Origin: Otis tarda
Taxonomy: Eukaryota > Chordata > Aves > Otidiformes > Otididae
Reading direction: 5' to 3'
NCBI GenBank assembly: GCA_026413225.1
Contig: CM048557.1
Span: forward strand, 71,290,987 to 71,354,986
Length of the DNA stretch: 64,000 nt
The number at the start of each line of letters is the position of its first letter. Within the stretch, counting starts at the first letter, position 1. Positions 1 to 10,249 of the stretch are shown in pieces. The notes beneath the pieces were generated by a model, which saw nothing but the letters and a program-made list of their open reading frames with translations, was not told the DNA's origin and did no database searches. The position numbers and the translations under genes were made by a program.

Positions 1-2182
1 GCAAGCGCAATGGTAATTTTCTGTCTTTTGCATTCTTAGGTGCCTCAAGCAAGGACAGCCACAATGTCCGACTCTGGAACTGGTGTGGAACAGGGACTGG
101 AACGCTAGGATGTCTCTGAGGTGGGGCATGTTTTGGGCAATATCTGTGGTGTGATGCTAAGTGACGGCACTGTTGTGTGAGGTTTTTGGTGTGGTTTTTT
201 TGGTTTTTTGGTTTGTTTTTTTTTTTCCTGTTTTGCAGATGAGGAAGAGGGACCTGGCAACTGCAGGAGTAGGGTGCCTGTGTTTTTTCTTGTCAAGGAT
301 GGATTGAGACTCGCAGCCCACTCAAAGCTAAGCTGAGGCACAGGTGCTGGCGAGGGGCCGGGGGAGGGAGGGGACGAGGTTAGGAACTGTAGGGAAGACT
401 TAAATAGATAGTGTAGAGCGGAAGGCCTGTCCTCTTTCAGCAGGGAAAAGGGGGTGGGTTACTGTTCAGCATGATGCTGGCGTGTGCTGGGCAGGGCAGT
501 TCCAGCCTGCGTCTGTTGTTGTTTTGTTTGTGTGGTCTGTCTTCTGTGTCTTAGACCTTCCTCGGGTCTCGGTGTCCTTTTGCTCGAGGAGCACGGCAGA
601 TGCCTCGGGCGCCAGCTCTGAGGTTCGGAACGCCGGCGCTCATCATCACGGTCCCGATCGGGCCCTTCTTTTATGGAGTTACAGGCTTCAGGCATGGATC
701 GTTCTATCGTCTTGGAAGTTTAGGGACGGTCCTCTTTTCTGGCATCATTATCGGCTGCGTGAACAGCTCTGCTCTCTAGCCGTCCATTTTCATGGACTGG
801 GAATTCTTCCCTGCATCCTGACGTTCTCCAGGTCTTGAAGCCAGGCTTCTTGTGCATACATCATCTCAGTTTCTAAAGTAATGTCTTGTCCCAGGCCATG
901 ATGTTCTGTTCTTTCTGTGGCGCTGCCACAGAGCCTTCTCTTATCACTGTACTGGTCCCGCAGGTCTTCTTTCTCAGTGGGATTTTTCCATCCAGGCTTT
1001 GTCTTTCTGGCCAAGAGTTTTCTCTGATCTTAGAGGCCTGTAGTTTGTAGTGTTCTGTGTAGTGATGGTCTATGCATGTGTGTGTTTGACTTGGAGCTGC
1101 CCTGCCTGCAGGTGTAGAGGCAGGGTTAGGTGGAAGAGCGATGAGAGTCTGCAGTTAATATGGTTATATGTCTAGACTGTAGACACAAAGGTTGTATGGT
1201 CATCTGGGATCGAGCAACTGTTGTCACTAGGTGAGGAGAGTCATTTCTGCAATATTTTGGGGGTGCTGAGGCCATGATGGTAGCCATCTGGGAGAGGCAA
1301 CCAGAGTGCCAGTCAAGGGGATGGCATTTCAAAAGTGTGAAGGTTTGTACATGTAGAGCTTAATGTTTGAATTCTGTATTTCTTTTAACGGCAGGCTGTA
1401 GTTGGGCTCCATTTAGTACTGCTGAAACACAAGGAGCCCTCTGGAATTCTTAAGTTATTGCTTTGCATGAGGTTGACTTGTTTGATATTAATGTTTCTAC
1501 AGATGCAGAAGGACAAGTTGTGTGCTAAAGGGTGACGGGAGAGAGGTGAGCAGAGCGCAGTAAAGAGGTGGGTTGGTGTGTGGTATTAGAGGGAATGAGT
1601 GATGGGTGGCTATAGGACTAAATTATAGTATTTCTATTATTTTAAAATTTGACAGTGTGAAACGATGAGCACCGTGAGAGATGGGTACCGGAGTTGAGTT
1701 GGGCAAGGTGAGCAGTGACTGGTGGGCTGAAATAGCTGTTATTTTTCAGGTGTTGCATGGTTGGTGAAGTTTTAATCAACCCATGTTGTTTGGGGTTTGC
1801 AGGTGCTGTGCCAGCCTCAATGTGACAACTCAAAGTGATGGATCCTAGGTGGGTGAGCTGTCAAGGTAAAGGAGCCGGAGAGTGGGCATAGGTGCTGACA
1901 GACTGAGGTTTTGGGTGGTATCTCAGCATGTTTCGTTTTGCTTGGGTTTTCATAGGTGCCACTCTCAGGCTCAGAGGGGCGATGAAGTGCGCGGATGAGC
2001 AGTCCCAGAAGGTGAGGCGGTTGCAAGCCAGGTTGGTGTTTAAGAGCCAAGTGTTACATGGCAACTCGGTAATGTTTTGTTTCTTTTTCGTTTTGCAGGT
2101 TGCGTGCAGGATGCATGTAGAAGTCCGTGAGCCGCTGAAGCAGGTCGGGTAGCAGAGAGGAGTGTTGGGTTGCTGATATCTT
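1..2182 (+). repeat. Left copy of a ~2.18-kb tandem duplication (partial at window edge)
   Basis: This block is repeated about 2,182 bases downstream in the same order and orientation. Matching landmarks are 1/2183 (GCAATGGTAATTTT), 420/2567 (GGAAGGCCTGTCC), 651/2811 (TCCCGATCGGGCCC), 1141/3306 (AGAGTCTG then TTAATATGG) and 1501/3639 (TTTCTACAGATGCAG). By eye the copies are roughly 80% identical with many small indels. Several T-rich stretches ending in AG are kept in both copies, which suggests an exon/intron transcript rather than inert satellite. No long reading frame is shared. The left edge is cut by the window, so more copies may lie upstream. Strand is given as the direction in which the splice-like sites read. 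Confidence 0.8.
40..120 (+). other. Candidate noncoding exon in left 2.18-kb copy
   Basis: A pyrimidine-rich stretch ending TTCTTAG (AG at 38-39) precedes the block. The block ends CTGAG before GTGGGG at 121. The same architecture recurs at 2222-2303, where the donor is a better GTGAGG. Both copies keep the acceptor, the AGCAAGGACAG core and the CTGAG end. No shared open frame is evident. Splice-site conservation between paralogous copies is the only evidence; no transcript is known to me. Confidence 0.3.
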
Positions 2183-3870
2183 GCAAGTGCAATGGTAATT
2201 TTGCGTGTCTTGTGTTCTTAGGTGCCATGAGCAAGGACAGGCGCCGCATCTGACTCTGGAATTGATGCAGAGCAGGCACTTGGAACGCTGTGACGTGTCT
2301 GAGGTGAGGATGGTTTTGGGCAATGTCTGTGTTGTGATGCTGACTGGTGTGAGGGTTTTTTTTGTTCTGTTTTACAGATGATGAAGTAGGACCTGGCGAC
2401 TGCAGGAATAATCCAGTGGATTGACCGGAGTTGGTTTTGTCGAGGATTGAATTAGGCTCCTGGCCCTCTGAAAGTTAAGTTGAGGCAGGGTGCTGGAGAG
2501 GTGTTGGGGGAGGGAGATGGCGAGGTTAGGAATTGCAGGAAGGGGTTTTATAGCTGGTGTGGAGCGGAAGGCCTGTCCAGGAACAGTCCCTTTCAGCAGG
2601 TAAAGGAGACGGGTTACTGTTCAGCGTGATGCTACTATGTACCGGGCAGGGCAGTTCCAGCCTGTGTTTGTGTCTGTGTCATTCGTGTGGTTATTCTTCT
2701 GTCTTTTAGACCTTCCTTGAGTCTCAACGTCCTCCTTTTGCTCAAGGAGCACGGCAGGCGCCTCAGGCACCATCACTGGCACCTCAAATGGCAGTACTCA
2801 TCGGTGCGGTCCCGATCGGGCCCTTCTTCTCTTGTAACACAAAGCATACATGGATCATTCTTGCGTCTTGGAAGTTTAGGGACAATCCTCTTTTCTGGTG
2901 TCCTTCTTAACTGTGTGAGCAACTCTGCTCTCTAGCCATCCGTTTTTATGGACTAGGAATTCTTCCCTGCATTCTTTTGTTTTTAGGTCTTGAAGCCAGG
3001 CTTCTTGTGCATGCATGCGCCCTCTCAGGTTTGAGAGTAATGTCTTGTACCGGGCCACGACATTCTGTTCTTTCTCTAGCGCTGCAAGACAGCCTCCTCT
3101 CTTATCGCCATCCCAGTCCCGCAGGTCTTATTCTCTAACGGCATCTTCTGTCTGGGCGTCATCTTTCGGGCCCAGAGTTTTCTCTTATCTTTGAGGCCCC
3201 TAATTCACAGTGTTCCGTGTAGTGTCGCTCTGTCCATGTGTGTGTTTGGCTTGGAGCCGCCCTGCCCGGAGGTATAGAGTCAGCGTGAGGCAGAAGAGCG
3301 ATAAGAGTCTGTGGTTAATATGGTGATATGCCTAGACGGTTGAGGCAAAGATGGTATGGTCACGTCGCATGAAGCGAGTGTCGTCAGCAGGTGAGGAGAG
3401 TGGTTTCTTTAGCATTTTGCAGGAGCCGAGGGGATGATAGGAGCCCTCTGGGAGAGGCAGCTAGAGTGCTAGTTGAGAGGATGGAATCTGAGTTTTTCAA
3501 GTTTGTATGTGTAGGGCTTAATATCTGGATTCTCTATGGTGTTTAATGGCAGTCTGTTGTTAGGCTGTAGATGATATTCCTAAATTGAAACAAGGCGTCT
3601 GGAATTTTTAATCTGTTTTTTGATATTAATGTTTCTACAGATGCAGAGGGATGAGCCATGCAGGGCGATGGAGGAAAGGTAAGCAGAGGGAGGTAAGAAG
3701 CTAGGCTCGTGTGTGTTATTAGAGGGAAGTTGTGCCTTGTGGCTATATGACTAAATTATGGTGGTGTGTGGTTTTGGTTTTGTGGTGGGTTTTTTTTTTT
3801 TTGTTTTGGGGTTTTTTTTTTTTTTTTATTTTAAGGGCTGAACCTATGAGTGATGTGAGATAGCACCTTG
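2183..3870 (+). repeat. Right copy of the ~2.18-kb tandem duplication (3' part diverged)
   Basis: Second copy of the block that starts at 1. Clear homology runs to about 3760, where the shared GGCTATA-GACTAAATTAT landmark lies (1610 in the left copy). Beyond this, G/T homopolymer tracts interrupt it, and only a weak match remains near 3840-3870 (GATG/GTGAGAGAT-like). The last ~500 bases of the left copy (1690-2180) have no clear counterpart, so this is probably the end of the tandem series. Confidence 0.75.
2222..2303 (+). other. Candidate noncoding exon in right 2.18-kb copy
   Basis: Counterpart of 40-120. The acceptor is TGTGTTCTTAG (AG at 2220-2221) and the donor is GAG|GTGAGG at 2304, a near-consensus 5' splice site. 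The 82-base length is close to the 81 bases of the left copy. Confidence 0.33.
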
Positions 3871-3919
3871 TCATAGTGCCCATTGGGCCCTTTCTTTAGT
3901 TTTTTTTTTTTTTTTTTTG
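3770..3919. repeat. G/T homopolymer-rich low-complexity tract
   Basis: Consecutive runs of T (up to about 19) are separated by short G runs, with a short unique spacer around 3840-3895. This marks the ragged end of the tandem duplication. It looks like simple-sequence expansion. Confidence 0.8.
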
Positions 3920-4404
3920 GGGGTTCCCAAGCACTCCCAAAGCTGCATGTCAGGCCCTGGGGGTCAGGGCTCTGTGATGGCTGCACCCTTCCCCGCTCCT
4001 CAGCATTGCAGATGGGGACTGCAGAGGGAGTCAGAAGACAGCCAGGGCCTGTGGGGCCCTGCAAGGCAGCAACAAGGCTATGAGCGGGGCTGCATGTACA
4101 CAGGAAGAATGGACTGCAACGATTCGTGCGCTTGCTGACGCAATGCCTCGTGCTAGGCATGGATAGGTATGTGGGCATAGGGGGTGGGTGCGTTCGTGTG
4201 CGTAGTGGGTGTATGGACTTGCGTAGCAGGCGTACGGGTATATATTGTGATGCGACGCAGCAGAAAATTGAGAGCTGACTCCACGGCATCCGTGTCTGTG
4301 TCTCTCTCCCCGGGATGGGATCCCGGTAGAGGGGGTTGGTTCGTTGTCGCGCGGCAACAAGGGTGAGCTGGTTTGGGGCCTGAAAGTGGAGACTGAGACT
4401 TCTG
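3920..4404. other. GC-moderate intergenic sequence, no gene recognised
   Basis: Mixed sequence with a GT/GC-rich stretch at about 4165-4260 containing repeated GTGGGTG/GCGTA words. Open frames here are short, overlap on both strands and show no recognisable domain. Confidence 0.5.
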
Positions 4405-4570
4405 TTCCTGAGGCTTGAAAACTAGTTTGTGTGACGCATCTTGGGGCTCAGAAAGAGATTGGGTTGTCTGGCTTTGGGCTTAGAAACACAAGGTCCGTTC
4501 CTGCACTTCTGGTGCTTGAGAACAGGCTCAGAAGCTGGGTTTTTGGGCTCAGAAACAGGCACTAAGTGAG
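4405..4570 (+). repeat. Degenerate minisatellite (GGGCTCAGAAAC-like)
   Basis: Variants of a GGGCTCAGAAA core recur roughly every 30-40 bases: GAGGCTTGAAAAC, GGGGCTCAGAAAG, TGGGCTTAGAAAC, CAGGCTCAGAAGC and TGGGCTCAGAAAC. The intervening words are diverged. No function is apparent. Confidence 0.5.
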
Positions 4571-4949
4571 CTGGCATGGGGTCCAAAAGCAGCAGCCAGG
4601 GTGGCTGTTTGCGCAGGGAAGTGGGAGAGCACTGGGGGCTGCAGGGGACAGCAGGGAGTGGGCAGGGTCTGCAGCCCCTCTCTGGAGGTGGGAGCCTGGT
4701 CGTATCGGACCTCACAGGTCAGGATGCCGGCACATGCCAGACCGAGCTTGATGTCTGAGGTGGTTTCTGGGTGGAAGGGTGTTTTTCAGGTCCCCCATGT
4801 CCTCCTTTGAGTTCAGCTCTTTCTTCTATGCTGCCTAGAACAGTTATTAGGTAATTAATCATACAAACTATTTAATACTTATGCAATGTACAGCTATGAC
4901 CTTTAATAGTAGTACTGAAGTTATGACAGCGATTCACTTATGACCTTGT

Positions 4950-5165
4950 CAAAAGCCCAGGCTGTTGCAAATAGCTGGAGCTGGTAAGGAGCAGGAGCTG
5001 AAATCAACCGGAGCTTCAGTGCAGAGCCGGGGCTTCCGTTAGCCAGAACTGTGGCAAGCGGGAGCTGGACCCAGACAGGTGGTCTGCTGCTTGAAGCATG
5101 CATGAGCCACAGCCAAAACTACCAGCAGTCTTAATGAGCAGGAGCTGCAATTAGCTGGAGTGTCT
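4950..5165 (+). repeat. Degenerate short tandem repeats (TTAGCTGGAGCT-like)
   Basis: Variants of an (AA/TT)AGC(T/C)(G/A)GAGCT word recur: ATAGCTGGAGCT, GCAGGAGCTG, CAACCGGAGCTT, TTAGCCAGAACT, GCGGGAGCTGG, GCAGGAGCTGCA and TTAGCTGGAGTG. They are spaced about 20-35 bases apart. This is an old, decayed minisatellite. Confidence 0.45.
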
Positions 5166-6359
5166 GTTGGCCGGACCGTGCTCACAGAGGCCAGGCGCAG
5201 ACAGGGCTGTCCCCATCGAGCACCTGCGAGCAGCAGGGACTTGAGTCATCCTTCTGTCTGTGTGTGGAGGGCATCTCCCATTCCTGTTCCCAAGGGCAGA
5301 AAGTGAGGTGGGGGTCCCCTGGGTCTCATGGGGCAGCCCCGCTTCAAGGGGACGTGGGCGAGGCAGCAGCACAGGACGTCAGTGTTCCCCTGGTAGGTGG
5401 TAAAGGGGAGAGAAACCGGCCGGTCAGAGCTTCCGGGATACAAGGCCAGGATGGCCCCGCTGGCACAATCCTCCATTGTGTTTTCCCCGCTGGCTGCGTG
5501 TGACAAGCAGGTTAGGTGTTTGCCTTCTCTTTCTCCATTGTCACTTTCTGTGTCACATGCAGAAAATTCTGCATGGTTGATTCCGTTTGCTGCCAGTGTG
5601 GAAAAGCTGGTGAAAATTGCAGTTAAGAGAGCAACCCTCATTCCCAAGTTGGTCCATTGATAGTTATGAATGTTTTCCTTTCAGGTAAAAGAATGAACTT
5701 TCATGTCCTATAAATTAAGAGCTGCCCGTTACTTTCTTTAGGGTCAAGTGCCTCTCTCCTGTTGCTTCATACTAATGTTATGGGCGAGTTGGAAACAGCC
5801 TTTTATTTTTATATGCATATCTCAATTTTTTGCAATATGTGGTGTCAGTATAGGTAATGTTTTCAGTCCTAGGTGCCAGTAACAATGTAATGAATGAAAC
5901 AGGATGGAAACTGATGTTTATATTTTATTCTTTATTTATTTATTTATTTTTAATTAGAGTGGTGATGATGGGTTGTCCTGTGGCTGAATCCACCTTCTGT
6001 TTTCGTGGAGCTTTCAATCTAGAACTTTTGGGTAAGAAAGTTTGTCCTTTGGAAAAAGGAACAGTCATTCATAGGATTGAGGTGTAGATTTGCAGAGTTC
6101 CTTAAGTTCATAAATGGACATAAAGCCAAATTTCACTACTCAATGTTGTTGCTGTTGGTCTTTGCTGTCATTAATTTTGCCACAGCTCTGGGAGCTCTAA
6201 TTTTTTTTTTTTTTTTTTCAGTCTCTAACACCTCTTTTTCACAGACATTACGTTTAAATGTTAGCTTCCTCACAAATGTGTTGGTCAATATAATTGAGTT
6301 GTGATGATTAAAACCACATAGGCTACACCCATTTTGCAGGTCTGAGCATTAGTTGTTGA
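5166..6359. other. Intergenic/intronic sequence without a recognisable gene
   Basis: Ordinary-looking AT/GC-mixed DNA with a TTTA-rich microsatellite (5921-5955) and a T run (about 6199-6218). Short open frames such as 5397-5660 (+) have no family features I recognise. Confidence 0.5.
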
Positions 6360-6364
6360 CATGT
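6360..6364. repeat. Target-site duplication CATGT, left of LTR
   Basis: CATGT lies directly before the TG terminus of the LTR and is repeated at 7513-7517 directly after its CA terminus. Confidence 0.7.
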
Positions 6365-6548
6365 TGTCGCAGTTCAGCCCCGATCGGGCCCAGACTATGC
6401 AGTCTCTCTCTCTCGCTCCCCCCACCCTCCGAGAGAATAGGGGGAGATGATATAAGGAAAACGGCTCGAGGTTTGAGATAAGGACGGGGAGAAATCCTTA
6501 AAGTTACTGTCACGGGCAAAACAGACTCGACTTGGGGAAAAGTATTAA

Positions 6549-6554
6549 TTTATT
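6549..6554 (-). terminator. LTR polyadenylation signal AATAAA
   Basis: AATAAA on the minus strand, about 185 bases before the 3' end of the minus-strand LTR and followed on that strand by pyrimidine-rich sequence. It helps fix the element's orientation. Confidence 0.55.
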
Positions 6555-7299
6555 TCTAAAACTAGCAGGAGAATGAGACAGGGAACAAGATAACTTCCCC
6601 CCACCTCTCCCTCTTCCTGGGCTTAACATTATCTCTACCACCTTCCCCTCCCGAGCGGCACAGGGGGGAAGAGGGAATGGGGGCTGCAGTCAGTTCATCA
6701 CGCTGTTTTACGCCGCTGTGTCATCGTCAGGGGAAGAACTCGCATTCCTCCTCTGCTCCATCGTGGGGGTCCCTCCCACGGGCCACAGTCCTTTGTGAAA
6801 CTGCTCCGGCGTGGGTCATCTCTTCCACGGGGTGCAGTCCCTCCAGAACAGCTGTCCCAGCGGGCCCTCCATGGGCCACAGCCTCCTTCAGGCATCCACC
6901 TGCTCTGGTGTGGGGTCCTCCACGGGCTGCAGGTGGATCTCTGCCCCTCCGTGGGCCTCCATGGGCTGCAGGGGAACAACCTGCTCCACCATGGTCATCA
7001 CCACAGGCTGCAGGGGAATCTTGGCCAGGATCCCCCAGCCGCGTTACTCCTCCCCCTTCTTCTTCACTGACCTTGGCGTCTGCAGCTGTTCCTCACAACA
7101 GGCTGGCAGGTGCCTCTTAGGATCCTTTTTACATCTTATTCACTTCTCATCTCCTCTCCACTTCTTGCAGCCAGGCCGGGCCGAGTCGGGGCCCAGTCGG
7201 CTGCCCGGCGGGAGGCCAGAGGGTGAGGCCTGCAAGGCCCACAAGGCTCGTGCCTCCCCCTCTCTGCCCCTACTCAGCCGCTTCACATCATCTTCTCTT

Positions 7300-7320
7300 C
7301 CCCCCCCCCCCCCCCCCCCC
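7300..7320 (+). repeat. Poly-C tract (21 C) inside the LTR
   Basis: An uninterrupted run of 21 C on the + strand (G on the LTR sense strand), 12 bases downstream of the LTR TATA-like box. It could fold as G-quadruplex/i-motif, and its length may be affected by assembly error. Confidence 0.85.
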
Positions 7321-7331
7321 GTTTTCCCCTT

Positions 7332-7339
7332 CTTAAATA
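7332..7339 (-). promoter_or_regulatory. LTR TATA-like box TATTTAAG
   Basis: A TATTTAAG word on the minus strand, about 175 bases inside the 5' end of the minus-strand LTR, where a U3 promoter is expected. It is followed downstream on that strand by a 21-base G run. Confidence 0.5.
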
Positions 7340-7512
7340 CGTTATTGGAGAGGTGTTATCACGGGACATTCTGCTACCAATTGGCTCGGCCCTGGCCAGC
7401 AGCGGGTCCACCGTAGGCCCAGCTGAGTCCACTAAACAAAGGGGAGCGAATTCTAGCAGTTTCCTACAGAAGCCACCACCTTAGGCCCCCCTCACTAAAC
7501 AAAACCAGAACA

Positions 7513-7517
7513 CATGT
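7513..7517. repeat. Target-site duplication CATGT, right of LTR
   Basis: Right-hand copy of the 5-bp direct repeat at 6360-6364. Confidence 0.7.
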
Positions 7518-9439
7518 GTATGTCATTGGGATACAGATCACATGCACTTCACGCTCTGACTACACAATATGCTGAGACAGAGATGAGCCCTAAAGAAAAA
7601 AAGAAACCAAACAAAGAAAAACAAAGTCATTAGATGTCTTGTGTGGGTTGGGTGGTCTTTTAAAAAAAGTGCAATGTTGACTGGTGACAGGCCACAGAGT
7701 TCTGGTGCTGCCTGAACTCTCCTTATTTCAATCCTCTCTCATGGCTATTATTGTCATCTGGATAATTTTAGAAGAGCAATTAAGTTACTTGGCTGCGTGA
7801 ATGTGCTGGTAATAGTAGGAAGGTAAATGCTGGAACTGGTACTGAATAACTTGTCTCCAGGTAGAATTTCTGAAGGAAGAACTACTGTAACAGGAAGCAA
7901 ATACCAAGTTAGCAAAAATTTTCATGTCGAACGCTTCAAAAGTCTTATTGCCAAATGTTGTTTGGCTAGATGTTCCAAATGGCTATTTCTGGGATTGAGC
8001 ATATCCCTGTTAAATCTAAGGACGGTCTAAAGCTGGGAGGGGACCCTAAGCAGCTTTGGTAGCACAACTGCAGTTTTAGATGATCTTGACTGTAGAAATG
8101 GCATGCAAAAAACTGCTTTTTTTTTTTTTTTTTTTTTTTTTTCTTTTTTTGGCAGCCAGGCATTTCAGAAAGTCAGATCAGTTGCTGTAGTCTTTAACAT
8201 AAATATTCTACTTGTGCTGTATCAAATGAGGAAGTATCGGCTGAATCTAGGTTTGGCAAAATGGATGTAGGTGTCTGTGTCTGTCCCCTGCCTGTATGTA
8301 GGAAAGTGAATCTAGTGAAACTGAAGGTGCCACTGAGTCAAAAAAAAAAAAAAAGCACGATTTTGTGAAGAATGCAAAAGCTCTAGGGGTTGGTATCAAC
8401 AGCTGTATCAAAGGTGCTGCAAGATAGTTTTTTCTTCAGTCAGTTCTAGTCTTGGCACACCTTCCCCAAAAAAGAAAGCTTTAGATGCCTACCTAGCTTA
8501 ATGCTAAAGGGTTTTTTCCCCCTTTCTGCTGAATGTCTGCTGCCAGCATTTCACCGTGGTCGCTCTTTCTTCGGCCATGAAAGTATGAGACAGATGGAAA
8601 GGAGCTGTAGAGGTCTGCAAGTACAAGGTACGTCTACAATGTGTGACTGCATTTTTCCTCAGAGACTTGTAGCATGGACTTTACAGTTAACATTAAGAAT
8701 GTGGTGATTTTACTTCTATAGCCTTTCAGCTAAATATTTAGACACAAATAACAAAGATGAAATGAAGTTTGTTGTGCATGTTATGCCTATGGAAAAGTAA
8801 TTTGTATATTGTGGACAAGGGAAAAAAAAAGCCACCCGATTTAGGGCAAGTTGGTGTGATCCAGTGGGAGACGGAGGGGTTATGGCTGGGGATTACATGT
8901 TGGGGGTACGTTGTCTGGCATGGGTCATCTCGTGCAGATTATGCCAGGTGAGTTATCTGCTGTGCGTTATCTTGCGTAGACCCCCTGCCGTAGGTCATCC
9001 CTATGCACGTCTCTCCTATGCACCTTTCTACCCACACATACCCCCTGCCCTTGCACGTCGATCTCTCCCTCGTATCTGTCCCCGCCATCCTGCTCTGTGT
9101 GTTTCTCTGCCCTCCCAAATGCTTTTCACTAAAACATCTCCCTGTGCAAACTTTTCCCCACCTGTGGGTTTTTTTTTTTTTGTGTTTTGCCTGTTGCATG
9201 CCCTGCACTCTTGTTTTGTGTCCCCCATTCCCACTGCTTCAGCCCTGTTCGACGCCCCCCTTTTTGGCACTGCCTCCCCGTGACCCCTCTGTCTCGGGAT
9301 CCTTGGGGTGCTGCCTGTGTTCCCCAACTTGCCCAGTGCCCCCACCCCCAACTTTTATGGAGATTGTTTCCATTCTAAAATGAAAACACTCTAAATGTTT
9401 TCATTTGAAATTTACAAGTGTGTTCATTTGTATCAGTTG
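7518..9439. other. Intergenic or intronic sequence with homopolymer runs
   Basis: Holds a T26 run at 8117-8142 followed by CT7, an A15 run at 8340-8354, and CT-leaning sequence from about 9050 onward. One exon-like block is listed separately at 8547-8627. Weakly repetitive GTTATCTTGCGT/GGTCATCTCGTGC words occur at about 8915-9015. No other gene is supported. Confidence 0.5.
8547..8627 (+). other. Candidate 81-nt exon with an open frame
   Basis: A long T/C-rich tract ending CTGCCAG precedes the block (AG at 8545-8546) and AAG|GTACGT follows at 8628. The block is 81 bases, with one frame open throughout; it begins with two bases of a codon and ends with one (a symmetric phase-1 exon). In that frame it reads FHRGRSFFGHESMRQMERS followed by CRGLQVQ. 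I do not recognise a family. There is no neighbouring exon of the same quality, so it may be chance or a decayed exon. Confidence 0.22.
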
Positions 9440-9641
9440 CATGTCTTGGGTTTTCTTTTGCTGTATTTTTTTTTTTGTTCCACTTTTCCTTACCAGTGGT
9501 GGTTGTTTTTTTCCTTAATATTAAACTGTTTTTATCTCAAGTCACAAGAATTGTCACTTTGACCTTTCTGAGTCTCTCCCCATCCCACAGGGTCAGGGGC
9601 AGTGAGCGAGCACAGTTGCTGGCTGGGGTTAAACCACGGCA
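9440..9641 (+). mobile_element. 3' end of another avian ERV LTR (5' truncated)
   Basis: The ATTAAACTGTTTTTATCTCA block at 9520-9539, then TCTCTCCCCATCCCAC, then GCAGTGAGCGAGC and TGGCTGGGGTTAAACCAC ending in GGCA at 9641, is a layout I recall from the 3' end of common avian ERV LTRs. The 5' boundary is vague and could lie anywhere from about 9420 to 9510. It differs from the LTR family at 6365 and 18610. Confidence 0.55.
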
Positions 9642-9768
9642 CAAGGTCAGTTGCAAGCCCTGCCTGGCTGATGCTTTAGGCTGCCGATGTCATTCCTAGT
9701 GTCTTGACAGTTTGTCTATGTTCTTTGTCGTTGCTTTTTAGTGCCTTTTCCTCTTCTGTTTTGGGCAG

Positions 9769-9963
9769 CAGTGGTTGTGGAGCCGCTCCAGGTAGCCACT
9801 CTCTCAAGGGCAAGGGGGTGGCAAAGCTGCAAGCTGGTGCGCAGTCCGGTTGGATGAAGGCAGCCACCTATCACTGTGGATTGGTATTCCAGAAGATGAA
9901 ACTGAAGGCCGTCTGACCGGCAGCTGCCTCCCGCTGCGTGCAAGAGAGAGCCTGCCTCTCTGG
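9769..9963 (+). other. Candidate upstream exon of module alpha
   Basis: A pyrimidine-rich TTTTCCTCTTCTGTTTTGG tract ends in CAG (AG at 9767-9768), and a GTGAGG donor-like site follows at 9964. The position corresponds to exon-like blocks in beta (14746-14839) and gamma (17358-17473), but the donor used there (AAAG|GTAAA) is absent here. The right end is therefore a guess. Confidence 0.25.
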
Positions 9964-10134
9964 GTGAGGAAGATCCCATTTTGAAGGCCGCAGCAGGCTA
10001 GATTGCCAAAGAGCACCGCAGGGTCTGTACACATAATTTAAAAAGGGGGCACGGTCAAGTACTGGGTGAGTGAGGCTACGTTTCTGGGAAGCTTTGTCTC
10101 ATAAGAGCTGTTACGCATCCCCCTCTTTTCTTAG

Positions 10135-10235
10135 GTTTGGGACAGACAAGCAACTGGAGTGACAGAAGAGGAAGGGAAGAGAGGAGAAAGAAGGGTCTGA
10201 ACTGGCAAACCCTCCCTGAAGCGCCGAGAGCTGCA
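10135..10235 (+). other. Purine-rich exon of module alpha
   Basis: The acceptor is CCTCTTTTCTTAG (AG at 10133-10134) and the donor is GCTGCA|GTGAGT at 10236, a consensus 5' splice site. The 101-base block is GA-rich in the middle (10165-10193), typical of exonic splicing enhancers. The homologous block in beta (15064-15155) has both sites too. Gamma (17703-17821) keeps the acceptor but has GCGAGT at the donor. In alpha and beta one frame is open across the block; in gamma it has an early TGA, arguing against coding. Confidence 0.5.
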
Positions 10236-10249
10236 GTGAGTCCCAGGCC

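Larger units (their letters stand above)
6365..7512 (-). mobile_element. Complete solo LTR of an avian endogenous retrovirus
   Basis: This 1,148-bp element begins TG and ends CA, flanked by a 5-bp CATGT duplication, as expected of retroviral integration. Read on the minus strand it has a U3-like start, a TATTTAAG box at 7339-7332, a GC-rich middle with repeated CTGCAGCC(C/T)(A/G)TGG words, and an AATAAA signal at 6554-6549. A pyrimidine-rich U5-like end with a GCCCGATCGGGGC palindrome follows. No internal gag/pol/env sequence is present, so it is a solo LTR left by recombination. Blocks shared with the + strand element at 18610-19505 (for example GCCAAGGTCAGTGAA and GCCTGTGGTGATGACCA) show they are one family. 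The avian assignment comes from memory of similar LTRs; the exact class (ERVL or ERVK) is not settled here, although 5-bp duplications fit several. Confidence 0.85.

Noticed and set aside
2376-2472. Possible C/D box snoRNA in the right 2.18-kb copy (GATGATGAA ... CTGA)
   Set aside because: The box C word is not kept in the left copy (GATGAGGAA) and no terminal stem is visible.
1-3870. Identity with the chicken Z-linked MHM repeat
   Set aside because: Only the ~2.2-kb period matches. I cannot recall or compare the MHM sequence, so no assignment is made.
5958-6031. Possible 74-nt exon (TTAATTAG acceptor, GGTAAGAAAG donor)
   Set aside because: The acceptor tract is a TTTA microsatellite, and there is no paralogous copy or neighbouring exon to support it.
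6301-6345. Possible C/D box snoRNA (GTGATGA at 6301, CTGA at 6342)
   Set aside because: Spacing is too short for internal D'/C' boxes and a guide, and the flanks do not pair into a terminal stem.
6811-7416. 201-codon open frame inside the minus-strand LTR
   Set aside because: It runs antisense through the GC-rich repeats of a solo LTR; not a retroviral gene.
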